From positions 992,001 to 1,056,000 of the forward strand of contig NZ_FOFN01000001.1 of NCBI RefSeq assembly GCF_900111025.1: a DNA stretch of 64,000 nucleotides. The letters are read 5' to 3'. Every line of letters begins with the position of its first letter. Positions within the stretch are counted from its first letter, which is position 1. The notes below the pieces were generated by a model. That model did no database searches. It was not told the DNA's origin and worked only from the letters and a program-made list of their open reading frames with translations. This DNA is from Hyunsoonleella jejuensis. GTDB taxonomy: Bacteria; Bacteroidota; Bacteroidia; Flavobacteriales; Flavobacteriaceae. Shown one piece after another: positions 43,782 through 52,536 of this stretch. The translations under genes and the position numbers were made by a program.

Positions 43782-45029
43782 ATGGAAGTATTAAAAATAG
43801 CAACAGCAGGAAGTGTAGATGATGGAAAAAGCACCTTAATTGGTCGTATTCTTTATGATACAAAATCCTTAACTACAGATAAGTTAGAAGCCATAGAAAA
43901 AACAAGTAAGCAACGTGGGTACGATTATTTAGATTTTTCCTTAGCTACAGATGGTTTAGTTGCCGAAAGAGAACAGGGTATTACTATAGATGTAGCGCAT
44001 ATTTATTTTTCAACAAAGAATAAAAGCTACATTATTGCAGATACGCCAGGACATGTAGAATATACGAGAAACATGGTAACAGGAGCTTCAACTTCCCAAG
44101 CGTCTATTATTTTAATTGATGCTAGAAAAGGGGTTATCGAGCAAACCAATCGCCATTTTTTCATAAATAATTTGTTGAGGATTAAAGATGTTGTTGTGGC
44201 CATTAATAAAATGGACTTGGTAGATTATTCGGAAGATGTTTATAACAAAATTAAAGCTGATTTTGAAGAATTGATGAAAAAGCGAGATTATCAAGATCAA
44301 AAAATTTCATTCATCCCGGTTAGTGCTTTAAAAGGTGATAATGTGGTGAATCGTTCTGATAATATGCCTTGGTACACAGGAGAAGCCTTATTGGAGCATT
44401 TAGAACAACTAGATAAAGCCGATATTTTTAATGTAGGTACACCGCGTTTTCCAGTACAATATGTTATTCGCCCAAAAACTGAAGATTACCACGATTTTAG
44501 AGGATATGCTGGTAAAGTTTATGGTGGTGATTTAAGCGTAGGCGACGATATTATTGTATTACCGTCAAAAACGCGCTCAAAAATTAAGGATATTTATTTT
44601 TATGATGAAAAGTACGAAACGGCTTCTAGACGTTCTTCGGTAACCATAACTTTAGAAAATGATATCAATGTAAGTCGTGGCGATATGATCGTTAAGGAAG
44701 GAGACTTGCCAACTATCGATAAGCAGTTTACTGCAAATGTATGTTGGATGGATACCGATGAGTTAAGACCAGGCAATAAATACGTTGTTCAGCATGGTGT
44801 TAACAAAGTGCTGGCAAAAATAGACCGCATTAATCATAAAATTCACCCAGACTATTCAGGTTTTGAAAAAGATGTTACAGGTTTAGGAATTAATGATATT
44901 GCTTCGGTGACCTTCAAGTTAAACAAACCTATTTTTTACGATCAGTTCAAAAACCATAGAACTAACGGGTCGTTCATTATAATCGATACACAGTCTAACA
45001 ACACAGTTGGTGCTGGGTTCATCCAATAA
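43782..45029 (+). CDS. cysN: sulfate adenylyltransferase subunit 1 (GTPase)
   Basis: The GTPase subunit drives APS formation. The 415-residue protein has the P-loop GSVDDGKSTLIGRILYD, the switch EREQGITIDVAH, DTPGHVEYTRNM and NKMD, followed by two beta-barrel domains like those of elongation factors. The length corresponds to CysN alone, with no fused APS kinase domain. It follows cysD and is 8 bases before the sulfite reductase gene. Confidence 0.96.
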   Translation: MEVLKIATAGSVDDGKSTLIGRILYDTKSLTTDKLEAIEKTSKQRGYDYLDFSLATDGLVAEREQGITIDVAHIYFSTKNKSYIIADTPGHVEYTRNMVTGASTSQASIILIDARKGVIEQTNRHFFINNLLRIKDVVVAINKMDLVDYSEDVYNKIKADFEELMKKRDYQDQKISFIPVSALKGDNVVNRSDNMPWYTGEALLEHLEQLDKADIFNVGTPRFPVQYVIRPKTEDYHDFRGYAGKVYGGDLSVGDDIIVLPSKTRSKIKDIYFYDEKYETASRRSSVTITLENDINVSRGDMIVKEGDLPTIDKQFTANVCWMDTDELRPGNKYVVQHGVNKVLAKIDRINHKIHPDYSGFEKDVTGLGINDIASVTFKLNKPIFYDQFKNHRTNGSFIIIDTQSNNTVGAGFIQ

Positions 45030-45037
45030 AAAAGAAA

Positions 45038-47143
45038 ATGCAGAGTTTTAGAACGGAAATTGAAAATCCAGTTGTTGAAAGAGATATTATCGAATTAGCG
45101 AATAAAATAGAGCTTTTTCATAATGGAAAAATAGATGAAGAAAAATTTAGAAGCTTACGTTTAGCACGTGGGGTTTACGGTCAGCGTCAAGAAGGCGTGC
45201 AAATGATTCGGATTAAATTACCTTACGGAAAAGTAAAAAGCAACCAATTACGCAGAATTTCAGATGTTTCTGATGAATATTCTAGAGGGAGATTGCATAT
45301 TACTACACGCCAAGACATTCAAATTCATTATGTAGATTTAAATAGAACACCAGAGCTTTGGTCAGAACTTGAGCGTGATGACGTAACGCTTCGCGAAGCT
45401 TGCGGAAATACAGTGAGAAACGTAACAGCGTCTGAAACTGCTGGGATCGATCCAAATGAACCATTTGATGTTTCGCCATATGCCGATGCATTATTTAAAT
45501 TCTTCTTACGTAACCCAATTTGTCAAGAAATGGGACGTAAATTTAAGGTATCATTCTCGTCTTCTGATGAAGATACAGGATTATCATACATGCATGATTT
45601 AGGTTTTATTGCAAAAATTAAAGACGGCGTTCGTGGATTCAAAGTGATGATTGGAGGAGGTTTAGGCTCGCAACCACGTCATGCTGATGTGTTGTATGAT
45701 TTTCTAGAAACCGATAAAATTATTCCAGTAATGGAAGGTGTTTTAAGAATTTTTGATCGTCATGGCGAGCGTAAAAGTCGTGCTAAAGCGAGAATGAAAT
45801 TCTTAATTAAAGATATCGGTCTAGACGCCTTCAAGGCATTGGTTGATGCAGAACAAAATGCTATAGAATTCAAATCTGTTGCCATTGATGCAGGTGCTTA
45901 TAAAGCGTCAACACCAATTGAAGTTGCTGAAATTCCAGAAGTGTCTATTAAAGATAAACAAGCTTTTGAAACTTGGAAATCTACTAACTTAATTCCACAA
46001 AAGCAGGAAGGTTATGTAGCTATAGGTATCAAAGTGTTGTTAGGTGATTTTTATACTGATAAAGCGAGGTTGTTAGCCGATTTAGTAGAGCACTATGCTG
46101 CAGGCGAGATTCGTTTATCTTTACGTCAAAACATTGTAATTCCTTTTGTAAAAAAGGAATTGGTGCCATTTTTCTATACTGAATTAGAAAAGTTAGGCTT
46201 TGTAGAAGCTGGGTATAATAAGGCTATTGATATCACAGCATGTCCCGGTACAGATACATGTAATTTAGGTATAGCAAGTAGTACAGGGATTTCTGTAGAG
46301 TTAGAGCGTTTGCTTAAAGCCGAATATCCACAATATTTGAAGAACGAAGATTTGGTGATTAAAATTAGTGGGTGTATGAATGCTTGTGGACAGCATAACA
46401 TGGCAAATATTGGTTTTCAAGGGATGACAGTGCGTACGCCAGATAAATTGGTTGCACCAGCATTACAAGTATTGTTAGGAGGAGGAAATTTAGGTGATGG
46501 TAACGGAGCATTTGCGGATAAGGTTGTAAAAGTACCAAGCAAAAGAGGACCTGAAGCATTGCGTAGAATTCTGAATGATTTTGAAGCTAATGCTAACGGA
46601 AAAAAATTTGTAGATTACTATAAAGAAAAAGGAGAAAAATATTTTTACGATTTCTTAAACGATTTACAAGATGCTACTAATTTAACGCAAGCCGATTTTA
46701 TTGATTGGGGAGAAGAAGAAAAGTATGTAAAAGAAATTGGTATTGGTGAATGTGCTGGTGTTGTAATTGATTTGATAGCAACCTTGTTTTTAGAAAGCGA
46801 AGAGAAGATTGAAAATGCCAAAGAGTCTTTCGATAATAAAGTGTATTCAAGTGCTATTTATCATGCTTACAGCTCTCTAGTGAATTCTGCGAAAGCGTTA
46901 TTATTAGCTGAAAACAAGAAAACAAATACGCATGCGGGTATCATTTCTCAGTTTGATGCGCTATTTGTTGAAAGTGGAAGAATTGATTTAGGTGTTTCTT
47001 TTTCAGAATTGATATATCAAATTAATAAATTTGCACCAACTGTTGATTTTGCTTCAACATATATTGAAAGCGCAAATCAGTTTTTAGGCAAGGTGAGAGC
47101 GTATAGAGAAGCTCAAACACAACTAGAAAAAAAGGCAGTTTAA
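45038..47143 (+). CDS. siroheme sulfite/nitrite reductase with C-terminal HEPN domain
   Basis: The 701-residue protein contains two siroheme reductase repeats. RGVYGQRQEGVQMIRIKLPYG and RLHITTRQDIQIHYV are early blocks; the iron-sulfur/siroheme cysteines are in ITACPGTDTCNLG (near residue 401) and ISGCMNACGQHNMANIG (near residue 445). In this setting sulfite is the likely substrate. Residues from about 567 form an added HEPN-like helical domain (IENAKESFDNKVYSSAIYHAYSSLVNSAKALLL). A fusion like this occurs in Flavobacteriia; its purpose is unknown. Sulfide made here feeds CysM, MetY and MetZ. Confidence 0.9.
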   Translation: MQSFRTEIENPVVERDIIELANKIELFHNGKIDEEKFRSLRLARGVYGQRQEGVQMIRIKLPYGKVKSNQLRRISDVSDEYSRGRLHITTRQDIQIHYVDLNRTPELWSELERDDVTLREACGNTVRNVTASETAGIDPNEPFDVSPYADALFKFFLRNPICQEMGRKFKVSFSSSDEDTGLSYMHDLGFIAKIKDGVRGFKVMIGGGLGSQPRHADVLYDFLETDKIIPVMEGVLRIFDRHGERKSRAKARMKFLIKDIGLDAFKALVDAEQNAIEFKSVAIDAGAYKASTPIEVAEIPEVSIKDKQAFETWKSTNLIPQKQEGYVAIGIKVLLGDFYTDKARLLADLVEHYAAGEIRLSLRQNIVIPFVKKELVPFFYTELEKLGFVEAGYNKAIDITACPGTDTCNLGIASSTGISVELERLLKAEYPQYLKNEDLVIKISGCMNACGQHNMANIGFQGMTVRTPDKLVAPALQVLLGGGNLGDGNGAFADKVVKVPSKRGPEALRRILNDFEANANGKKFVDYYKEKGEKYFYDFLNDLQDATNLTQADFIDWGEEEKYVKEIGIGECAGVVIDLIATLFLESEEKIENAKESFDNKVYSSAIYHAYSSLVNSAKALLLAENKKTNTHAGIISQFDALFVESGRIDLGVSFSELIYQINKFAPTVDFASTYIESANQFLGKVRAYREAQTQLEKKAV

Positions 47144-47152
47144 TATATAGTT

Positions 47153-47914
47153 ATGAGTATTAAAAGCCCAAAGTTAACTGTTGTAGGTGCAGGTCCTGGA
47201 GACGAAGATTTAATAACCTTAAAAGCTATTAAGGCTATAAAATCTGCAAATGTTATTTTATTCGATGCACTTATCAACGAATCTTTGCTAAAATATGCTG
47301 CTGATGATGCAGAACTTATTTTTGTAGGGAAGCGTAAGGGCTGTTATGCGTTTCAGCAAGAACAAATTAATGAACTCATTGTTTCAAAAGCCAAAGAAAA
47401 AGGGCATGTGGTGCGTTTAAAAGGTGGAGATCCATTTATTTTTGGTCGTGGTGCTGAAGAGATTGATTATGTAAGGCAGTTTGGTTTAGAAACTTTTGTA
47501 GTTCCTGGAATCTCATCATCAGCGGCGGTTCCTGCATACCAAGGTATTCCTTTAACTAAGCGTGGCGCATCTGAAAGTTTCTGGGTAATAACAGGAACAA
47601 CGAAGCAGCATAAACTATCAACAGATGTGGCTTTGGCTGCAAAATCAACAGCTACTATTGTGATTTTAATGGGTATGGGTAAGCTGTCTGAAATCGTTAA
47701 GATTTTTTCTAAGGAAAATAAACAGAATACTGCTATAGCCATTATTCAGAACGGTACAAGAGAGAATGAGAATGTGGGTATTGGTACAATTAGCACCATC
47801 GAAAAGATTGTTGAGGAAAAGGAATTAGCAAATCCAGCGATTATAATTATTGGTGATGTTGTAAAAGAAAGGGCTACACTCAATTCAATATATACCGAAG
47901 TTGTAAGTGAATAA
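47153..47914 (+). CDS. cobA: uroporphyrinogen-III C-methyltransferase
   Basis: The enzyme methylates uroporphyrinogen III twice with SAM to give precorrin-2, on the way to siroheme. The 253-residue protein opens LTVVGAGPGDEDLITLKAIKAI and has RLKGGDPFIFGRGAEE, PGISSSAAVPAYQGIPLTKRG and TGTTKQH, the tetrapyrrole methylase blocks. It directly follows the sulfite reductase that needs siroheme. Confidence 0.94.
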   Translation: MSIKSPKLTVVGAGPGDEDLITLKAIKAIKSANVILFDALINESLLKYAADDAELIFVGKRKGCYAFQQEQINELIVSKAKEKGHVVRLKGGDPFIFGRGAEEIDYVRQFGLETFVVPGISSSAAVPAYQGIPLTKRGASESFWVITGTTKQHKLSTDVALAAKSTATIVILMGMGKLSEIVKIFSKENKQNTAIAIIQNGTRENENVGIGTISTIEKIVEEKELANPAIIIIGDVVKERATLNSIYTEVVSE

Positions 47915-47917
47915 ATT

Positions 47918-48502
47918 ATGGAACGCAATAATTTATATCCGATTTTTTTAAAAGCTAAAAGCTTAAACGTACTGATTGTTGGAGGAGGTAATGTAGCGGA
48001 AGAAAAATTAACGTTCTTATTAAAATCGAGTCCAGATGCTCATGTAACGATGGTATCGCCGATGTTTCGTGAAGGCACTAAAACACTTGCCAAAACAGGT
48101 TGTGTAACATTGGTTGAAGATGTTTATAAAAAAAAGTATTTAATTGGCAAGCATATGGTAGTAGCAACGACTGATGTTCCTGAAGTTAATGTTCAGGTAT
48201 GGAAAGATTGTCGTGCTGAAGCAAAATTGGTAAATGTTGCTGATAATCCGCCGTATTGCGATTTTTATATGGGCGGCATTGTAACTAAGGGTAATGTGAA
48301 AGTTGCGATTTCAACAAATGGAAAATCGCCAACAACAGCAAAACGTCTGCGTCAGTTTTTTGAGGATGTAATTCCAGAAAACGTAGATGATCTAGTAAAG
48401 AATTTAAACGAGTACAGAAAAACAATAAAAGGTGATTTCGAAGAAAAAGTGGAAAAGCTTAACGAATTCACCAAAGGATTAATAGAGAAAAAAGAATCAT
48501 AA
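47918..48502 (+). CDS. precorrin-2 dehydrogenase / sirohydrochlorin ferrochelatase
   Basis: The 194-residue protein has the CysG N-terminal pattern: YPIFLKAKSLNVLIVGGGNVAEEK as NAD-binding loop, VVATTDVPEVNVQV, NVADNPPYCDFYMGGIV and VAISTNGKSPTTAKRLRQFFE. It oxidises precorrin-2 and probably inserts iron, completing siroheme synthesis. The size is that of the Met8p/YlnF-type enzymes separate from the methyltransferase. It is 3 bases after cobA. Confidence 0.92.
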   Translation: MERNNLYPIFLKAKSLNVLIVGGGNVAEEKLTFLLKSSPDAHVTMVSPMFREGTKTLAKTGCVTLVEDVYKKKYLIGKHMVVATTDVPEVNVQVWKDCRAEAKLVNVADNPPYCDFYMGGIVTKGNVKVAISTNGKSPTTAKRLRQFFEDVIPENVDDLVKNLNEYRKTIKGDFEEKVEKLNEFTKGLIEKKES

Positions 48503-48503
48503 C

Positions 48504-49556
48504 ATGATTAAGACTGATATACTTATCATAGGAGCAGGACCAACAGGTTTATTCACTGTTTTTGAAGCAGGGTTATTAAAGTTAAAATGTCATTTAATTG
48601 ACGCATTACCACAACCAGGTGGGCAATGTTCAGAAATTTACCCAAAGAAACCTATTTATGATATTCCAGGTTTCCCAGAAATTTTAGCGGGAGATTTAAC
48701 CAGAAATTTATTAGAGCAAGGTAAGCAATTTGAGCCTGGTTTTACCTTAGGTGAACGTGCTGAAACTATAGAAAAGCAAGAAGATGGTTCTTTTATTGTT
48801 ACCACTAATAAAGGCACAAAACACCAAGCCCCAATTTTAGCTATTGCTGGAGGTTTAGGTTCTTTTGAGCCACGTAAGCCTGCAATTGACGGTTTAGCAG
48901 ACTATGAGGACCGTGGTGTGGAATACATGATTAAAGATCCAGAAGTTTATAGAGACAAGCGTGTGGTAATTTCTGGTGGTGGAGATTCTGCATTAGATTG
49001 GAGTATCTTTTTAGCCGATGTGGCTGCAGAAGTTACCTTGATTCACAGAAGAAATGAGTTTAGAGGTGCATTAGATTCAGTTGAAAAAGTAGGGGAATTA
49101 ACAAAAGAAGGTAAAATTAAGCTAATTACTCCTGCGGAAGTTACAGCATTACATGGTGACGGAAAGATTGAAGCTGTTACTGTTACTAAAGAAGGCGAGA
49201 GTTTTGATATTAAAACCGATCATTTTATTCCACTTTTCGGGTTGTCTCCTAAATTAGGGCCAATTGCAAATTGGGGTTTAGAGATTGAAAAGAATGCTAT
49301 TAAAGTGGATAACTCTAGAAACTATCAAACTAATATTGATGGTATTTTTGCTATTGGTGATGTGAACACTTATCCAGAGAAGTTAAAGTTAATTCTTTGC
49401 GGATTTCATGAAGCCACATTAATGTGTCAAGCGGCATATAGAATTATCAATCCAGGAAAAAGATTAGTATTAAAATATACTACTGTAAGTGGTATTGATG
49501 GTTTTGATGGCTCTAGAAAAGAAGCTCCAAAAGCAGTAGTACAGGCTATTAATTAG
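48504..49556 (+). CDS. ferredoxin-NADP reductase (thioredoxin-reductase-like type)
   Basis: The 350-residue flavoprotein has an FAD loop (IIGAGPTGLFTVFEAGLL), QPGGQCSEIYPKKPIYDIPGFP, an NADPH loop (VVISGGGDSALDWSIFLA), HRRNEFRG and FAIGDVNTYPEKLKLILCGFHEA. The redox-active CxxC of thioredoxin reductase is missing, as expected for the ferredoxin/flavodoxin-NADP reductases of this fold. As the last gene of the sulfite reductase cluster it likely supplies electrons through ferredoxin. Confidence 0.9.
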   Translation: MIKTDILIIGAGPTGLFTVFEAGLLKLKCHLIDALPQPGGQCSEIYPKKPIYDIPGFPEILAGDLTRNLLEQGKQFEPGFTLGERAETIEKQEDGSFIVTTNKGTKHQAPILAIAGGLGSFEPRKPAIDGLADYEDRGVEYMIKDPEVYRDKRVVISGGGDSALDWSIFLADVAAEVTLIHRRNEFRGALDSVEKVGELTKEGKIKLITPAEVTALHGDGKIEAVTVTKEGESFDIKTDHFIPLFGLSPKLGPIANWGLEIEKNAIKVDNSRNYQTNIDGIFAIGDVNTYPEKLKLILCGFHEATLMCQAAYRIINPGKRLVLKYTTVSGIDGFDGSRKEAPKAVVQAIN

Positions 49557-49615
49557 ATGAATTAAACCCTATTTGGTTTTTCAAAATCTAAACCTTTAAA
49601 AATAAATTTAATATT

Positions 49616-49642
49616 CCTGCAAGGTTTTTAAAACCTTGTAGG
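49616..49642. repeat. hairpin repeat before cysE
   Basis: CCTGCAAGGTTTT and AAAACCTTGTAGG pair over 13 bp (one G-T pair) around a single T, and are followed by TATTTTTG. It resembles a dispersed flavobacterial hairpin and may also end transcription of the operon upstream. Confidence 0.65.
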
Positions 49643-49654
49643 TATTTTTGTTTA

Positions 49655-50401
49655 ATGATGAAAAGTTATAACGTTTGCTTAAAGGATACAGTTAAAACAT
49701 TTACAAAACGCCTATTTTATTCATTGTTTGACTGTGAGCAGGAAGAGGAACATGGGGACTATCTTAAGGATACATTTCTAAAGATTTTATCCTCGTTGGA
49801 GATTGAAAATGGTACTGAAATCTGGGAAAGCTTTAAAAGAGAATTGCCGGAAATTAGGAAAAAGCTAGATTTAGACGCGATTGCCTTTGAAAAAAACGAT
49901 CCTGCCTCGCATTGTTTAGAGGAGATTTATATGGCATACCCTGGGTTTCACGCAATATCTATTTATAGGCTAAGTCACGCTTTGTATAAGCGCGACGTTT
50001 ATATTCTTCCTAGAATGATGAGTGAATATATCCACGGGATTACTGGTATAGATATTCATCCAGGAGCTACCATTGGAGAATCATTTTATATAGATCACGG
50101 AACAGGTATCGTAATTGGTGAAACATCAATTATTGGTAAAGATGTAAAAATTTATCAAGGGGTAACTTTAGGAGGTATTTCAGTCGCAAAAAGCTTAGCG
50201 AAAACCAAGCGTCATCCTACTATTGAAGATGGCGTATGCATATATGCGAACGCTACAATTTTGGGAGGAGATATAGTAATAGGTGCAAATAGTACCATTG
50301 GTGCAAACGTTTGGATTACGCAATCGGTACCAGAAAATTCTTTGGTAACCTATCAAACAGAAATTAAAATAAGACCGAAAAAGAATGGCATTCGAAAATA
50401 G
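49655..50401 (+). CDS. cysE: serine O-acetyltransferase
   Basis: The enzyme makes O-acetylserine from serine and acetyl-CoA, the carbon acceptor for sulfide. The 248-residue protein has an N-terminal helical domain, then GFHAISIYRLSHALYKR and MSEYIHGITGIDIHPGATIGES. The left-handed beta-helix hexapeptide repeats include YIDHGTGIVIGETSIIGKDVKIYQG. Two adjacent ATG codons are possible starts (49655 or 49658). The C-terminus overlaps cysM by 17 bases, so the two enzymes are translationally coupled. Confidence 0.93.
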   Translation: MMKSYNVCLKDTVKTFTKRLFYSLFDCEQEEEHGDYLKDTFLKILSSLEIENGTEIWESFKRELPEIRKKLDLDAIAFEKNDPASHCLEEIYMAYPGFHAISIYRLSHALYKRDVYILPRMMSEYIHGITGIDIHPGATIGESFYIDHGTGIVIGETSIIGKDVKIYQGVTLGGISVAKSLAKTKRHPTIEDGVCIYANATILGGDIVIGANSTIGANVWITQSVPENSLVTYQTEIKIRPKKNGIRK

Positions 50402-51275
50402 TATAATTGGTCAGATAGGAAATACGCCTTTAGTGGAAGCTACACATCTTTTGAAGAAAAAGGGTGTGCGTTTGTTTTTAAAGTTAGAAGGTAATAACCC
50501 AGGAGGTAGTGTGAAAGACCGACCTGCTTTTAATATGATTAATGAGGCCTTAAAGCGAGGCGATATTAAGAAAGACGGTACCTTGGTTGAAGCAACGAGT
50601 GGCAATACAGGGATTGCTTTGGCATTTATTTCAAAACTTTTAGGCTTAAATATGGTGTTGATTATGCCTGAGAACTCTACTGAAGAACGTGTTAAAACCA
50701 TGCGCGCTTATGGAGCTGAGGTTATTTTAACGCCTGCGGACATTGGTATTGAAGGGTCGCGCGATTTAGCGTTTAAGTTACGAGATGAAAAGGGGTATTT
50801 TCTTTTAAATCAGTTTGAAAACGACGATAACTGGAAGGCGCATTATAAAACTACCGGGCCAGAAATATGGCGAGATACAGAAGGGCAAATTACACATTTT
50901 GTGGCCACTATGGGCACAACTGGGACCATAATGGGGACATCTCGATTTTTAAAAGAAAAAAATCAAAATATTCAAATAGTTGGAGCTCAACCTGCAGATG
51001 GTGCTAAAATTCCTGGAATACGAAAATGGTCACCAGAGTATGTGCCAAAATTTTTCGACCGTTCTCGGGTAGATACTGTTATAGATGTGTCAGAAGAAGA
51101 TGCAAAATCGACTACTATAAAGTTGGCAAAGGAAGAAGGTGTATTCGCTGGTATGAGTAGTGGCGGTTCTATGTATTGTGCATTAAAAACAGCAGAAGCT
51201 ATAGATGAAGGTGTAATTGTTGCTATTATTTGCGATAGAGGAGACCGATATTTGTCGTCCACGCTATTTGAGTAG
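50385..51275 (+). CDS. cysM: cysteine synthase (O-acetylserine sulfhydrylase B type)
   Basis: This PLP enzyme joins O-acetylserine and sulfide into cysteine. The 296-residue protein has IGNTPLVEATHLL, the PLP lysine K44 in NPGGSVKDRPA, VEATSGNTGIALA, MPENSTEERVKTMRAYGAEV and MGTTGTIMGTSRFLKE. The short length and NNPGGSVKDRPA form fit CysM rather than CysK. Its ATG lies inside cysE. It is followed by the promoter and riboswitch of the metH unit. Confidence 0.92.
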   Translation: MAFENSIIGQIGNTPLVEATHLLKKKGVRLFLKLEGNNPGGSVKDRPAFNMINEALKRGDIKKDGTLVEATSGNTGIALAFISKLLGLNMVLIMPENSTEERVKTMRAYGAEVILTPADIGIEGSRDLAFKLRDEKGYFLLNQFENDDNWKAHYKTTGPEIWRDTEGQITHFVATMGTTGTIMGTSRFLKEKNQNIQIVGAQPADGAKIPGIRKWSPEYVPKFFDRSRVDTVIDVSEEDAKSTTIKLAKEEGVFAGMSSGGSMYCALKTAEAIDEGVIVAIICDRGDRYLSSTLFE

Positions 51276-51296
51276 ATTACATTTTTATAAATTAAG

Positions 51297-51327
51297 TGTG
51301 AATAAAAGAATATAGTTAGTACTTTTG
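51297..51327 (+). promoter_or_regulatory. promoter of the metH-metF unit
   Basis: TACTTTTG (51320-51327) matches the -7 consensus exactly. A weak TGTG (51297-51300) lies 19 bases upstream at the -33 position. The riboswitch begins 25 bases downstream. Confidence 0.65.
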
Positions 51328-51352
51328 TTCGCTAGTTCATTAACGTGTTAGT

Positions 51353-51457
51353 GTTATCAAGAAAGGTAGAGGGATTAGACCCAAAGACACCTTGGCAACC
51401 CTTTAAATTGTAAAGAAGGTGCTACGTTCTACTCCTATTATTTTGGAGACAGATAAC
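51353..51457 (+). ncRNA. SAM-I riboswitch (S-box) upstream of the methionine synthase genes
   Basis: P1 is GTTATC (51353-51358) with GATAAC (51452-51457). The core AAGAAAGGTAGAGGGATTAG, GACCC, AAGACACC and TTGGCAACCC is followed by AAGGTGCTACGTTC on the 3' side, all as in the S-box consensus. It should turn down metH and metF when SAM is abundant. It is shorter than the riboswitch at 32599, with a reduced P3/P4 region. No terminator hairpin is obvious between it and the first gene. Confidence 0.93.
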
Positions 51458-51510
51458 GAATAGTATTTTTTACTTTTCTTGATGATATTGCATTTAAAGT
51501 GGTATCAAAA

Positions 51511-52530
51511 ATGTCAAACATAAAACAGGCTTTAAAAGAACGTATTTTAGTTTTAGATGGTGCAATGGGTACCATGCTACAAGCCTATAAATTTACTGAG
51601 GAGGATTTTAGAGGTGAGCGTTTTAAGGATTACCCAACACCACTTCAAGGCAATAACGATTTATTATCCATCACACAGCCAGAGGCTATTAAAACTATTC
51701 ATGGAAAGTATTTTGAAGCTGGGGCCGATATTGTAGAAACCAATACGTTTTCAGGAACTACTATTGCCATGGCCGATTATCAAATGGAAGATTTGGTATA
51801 TGAGTTGAACTATGAGTCAGCTAAAATAGCCAAGGAAGTAGCTGATGAATTTACAGCAAAAGAACCTCACAAACCACGTTTTGTGGCGGGATCTATTGGA
51901 CCAACAAATAGAACAGCCAGCATGTCGCCTGATGTAAACGATCCTGGATATCGTGCTGTTACCTTTGATGAATTACGAATTGCTTATAAACAGCAAGTTG
52001 AAGCATTAGTTGATGGCGGTGTAGATTTACTATTAGTAGAAACCGTGTTTGACACCTTAAATGCAAAAGCTGCTTTATTTGCTATTGAAGAAGTAAAAGC
52101 TGAACGAAAGATAGATATTCCAATTATGCTTAGTGGTACCATTACTGATGCTTCTGGGAGGACCTTATCAGGGCAGACAGCTGAAGCATTTTTAATCTCA
52201 GTGTCGCATGTGCCGTTATTATCGGTTGGATTTAATTGTGCTTTAGGAGCAAACTTATTGCAGCCACATTTAGAAGCCATTGCCAATAAAACCGACTTTG
52301 CCATTTCAGCACATCCTAATGCAGGTTTGCCAAATGCTTTTGGAGAGTACGACGAAACGCCAGAGCAAATGGGAGAGCAAATTGAAGAGTATTTAAAAAA
52401 GAATTTAATTAATATTATTGGAGGCTGTTGCGGCACAAGTCCAGAACATATTAAAGTAATTGCAACTATAGCTGCGAAATACAAACCACGTCAAGCTGTT
52501 AAACTAAGCGAGGTAGAGGTATCCCATTAA
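51511..52530 (+). CDS. metH: methionine synthase N-terminal module: homocysteine S-methyltransferase domain
   Basis: This 339-residue protein carries only the homocysteine-binding domain of cobalamin-dependent methionine synthase. KERILVLDGAMGTMLQAYKF opens the barrel, GADIVETNTFSGTTIAMADY follows, and the zinc cysteines are in FNCALGA and GGCCGTSPEH. I start at the ATG 51511; an in-frame GTG at 51499 lies upstream. The remaining domains are in the next gene, 6 bases downstream, so the enzyme is made as two chains. SAM controls both through the leader riboswitch. Confidence 0.94.
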   Translation: MSNIKQALKERILVLDGAMGTMLQAYKFTEEDFRGERFKDYPTPLQGNNDLLSITQPEAIKTIHGKYFEAGADIVETNTFSGTTIAMADYQMEDLVYELNYESAKIAKEVADEFTAKEPHKPRFVAGSIGPTNRTASMSPDVNDPGYRAVTFDELRIAYKQQVEALVDGGVDLLLVETVFDTLNAKAALFAIEEVKAERKIDIPIMLSGTITDASGRTLSGQTAEAFLISVSHVPLLSVGFNCALGANLLQPHLEAIANKTDFAISAHPNAGLPNAFGEYDETPEQMGEQIEEYLKKNLINIIGGCCGTSPEHIKVIATIAAKYKPRQAVKLSEVEVSH

Positions 52531-52536
52531 AGAAGA

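Noticed and set aside
46739-47143. HEPN domain as part of a toxin-antitoxin or defence unit
   Set aside because: It is fused in frame to a housekeeping sulfite reductase, and no MNT nucleotidyltransferase partner is present.
49643-49650. TATTTTTG as a promoter for cysE
   Set aside because: It matches the -7 consensus but lies so close to the ATG that transcription would begin at or after the start codon.
51984-52484. 166-codon open frame on the minus strand within the homocysteine methyltransferase gene
   Set aside because: It lies wholly antisense to a clearly conserved gene, has no family motifs and has the composition of a shadow frame.
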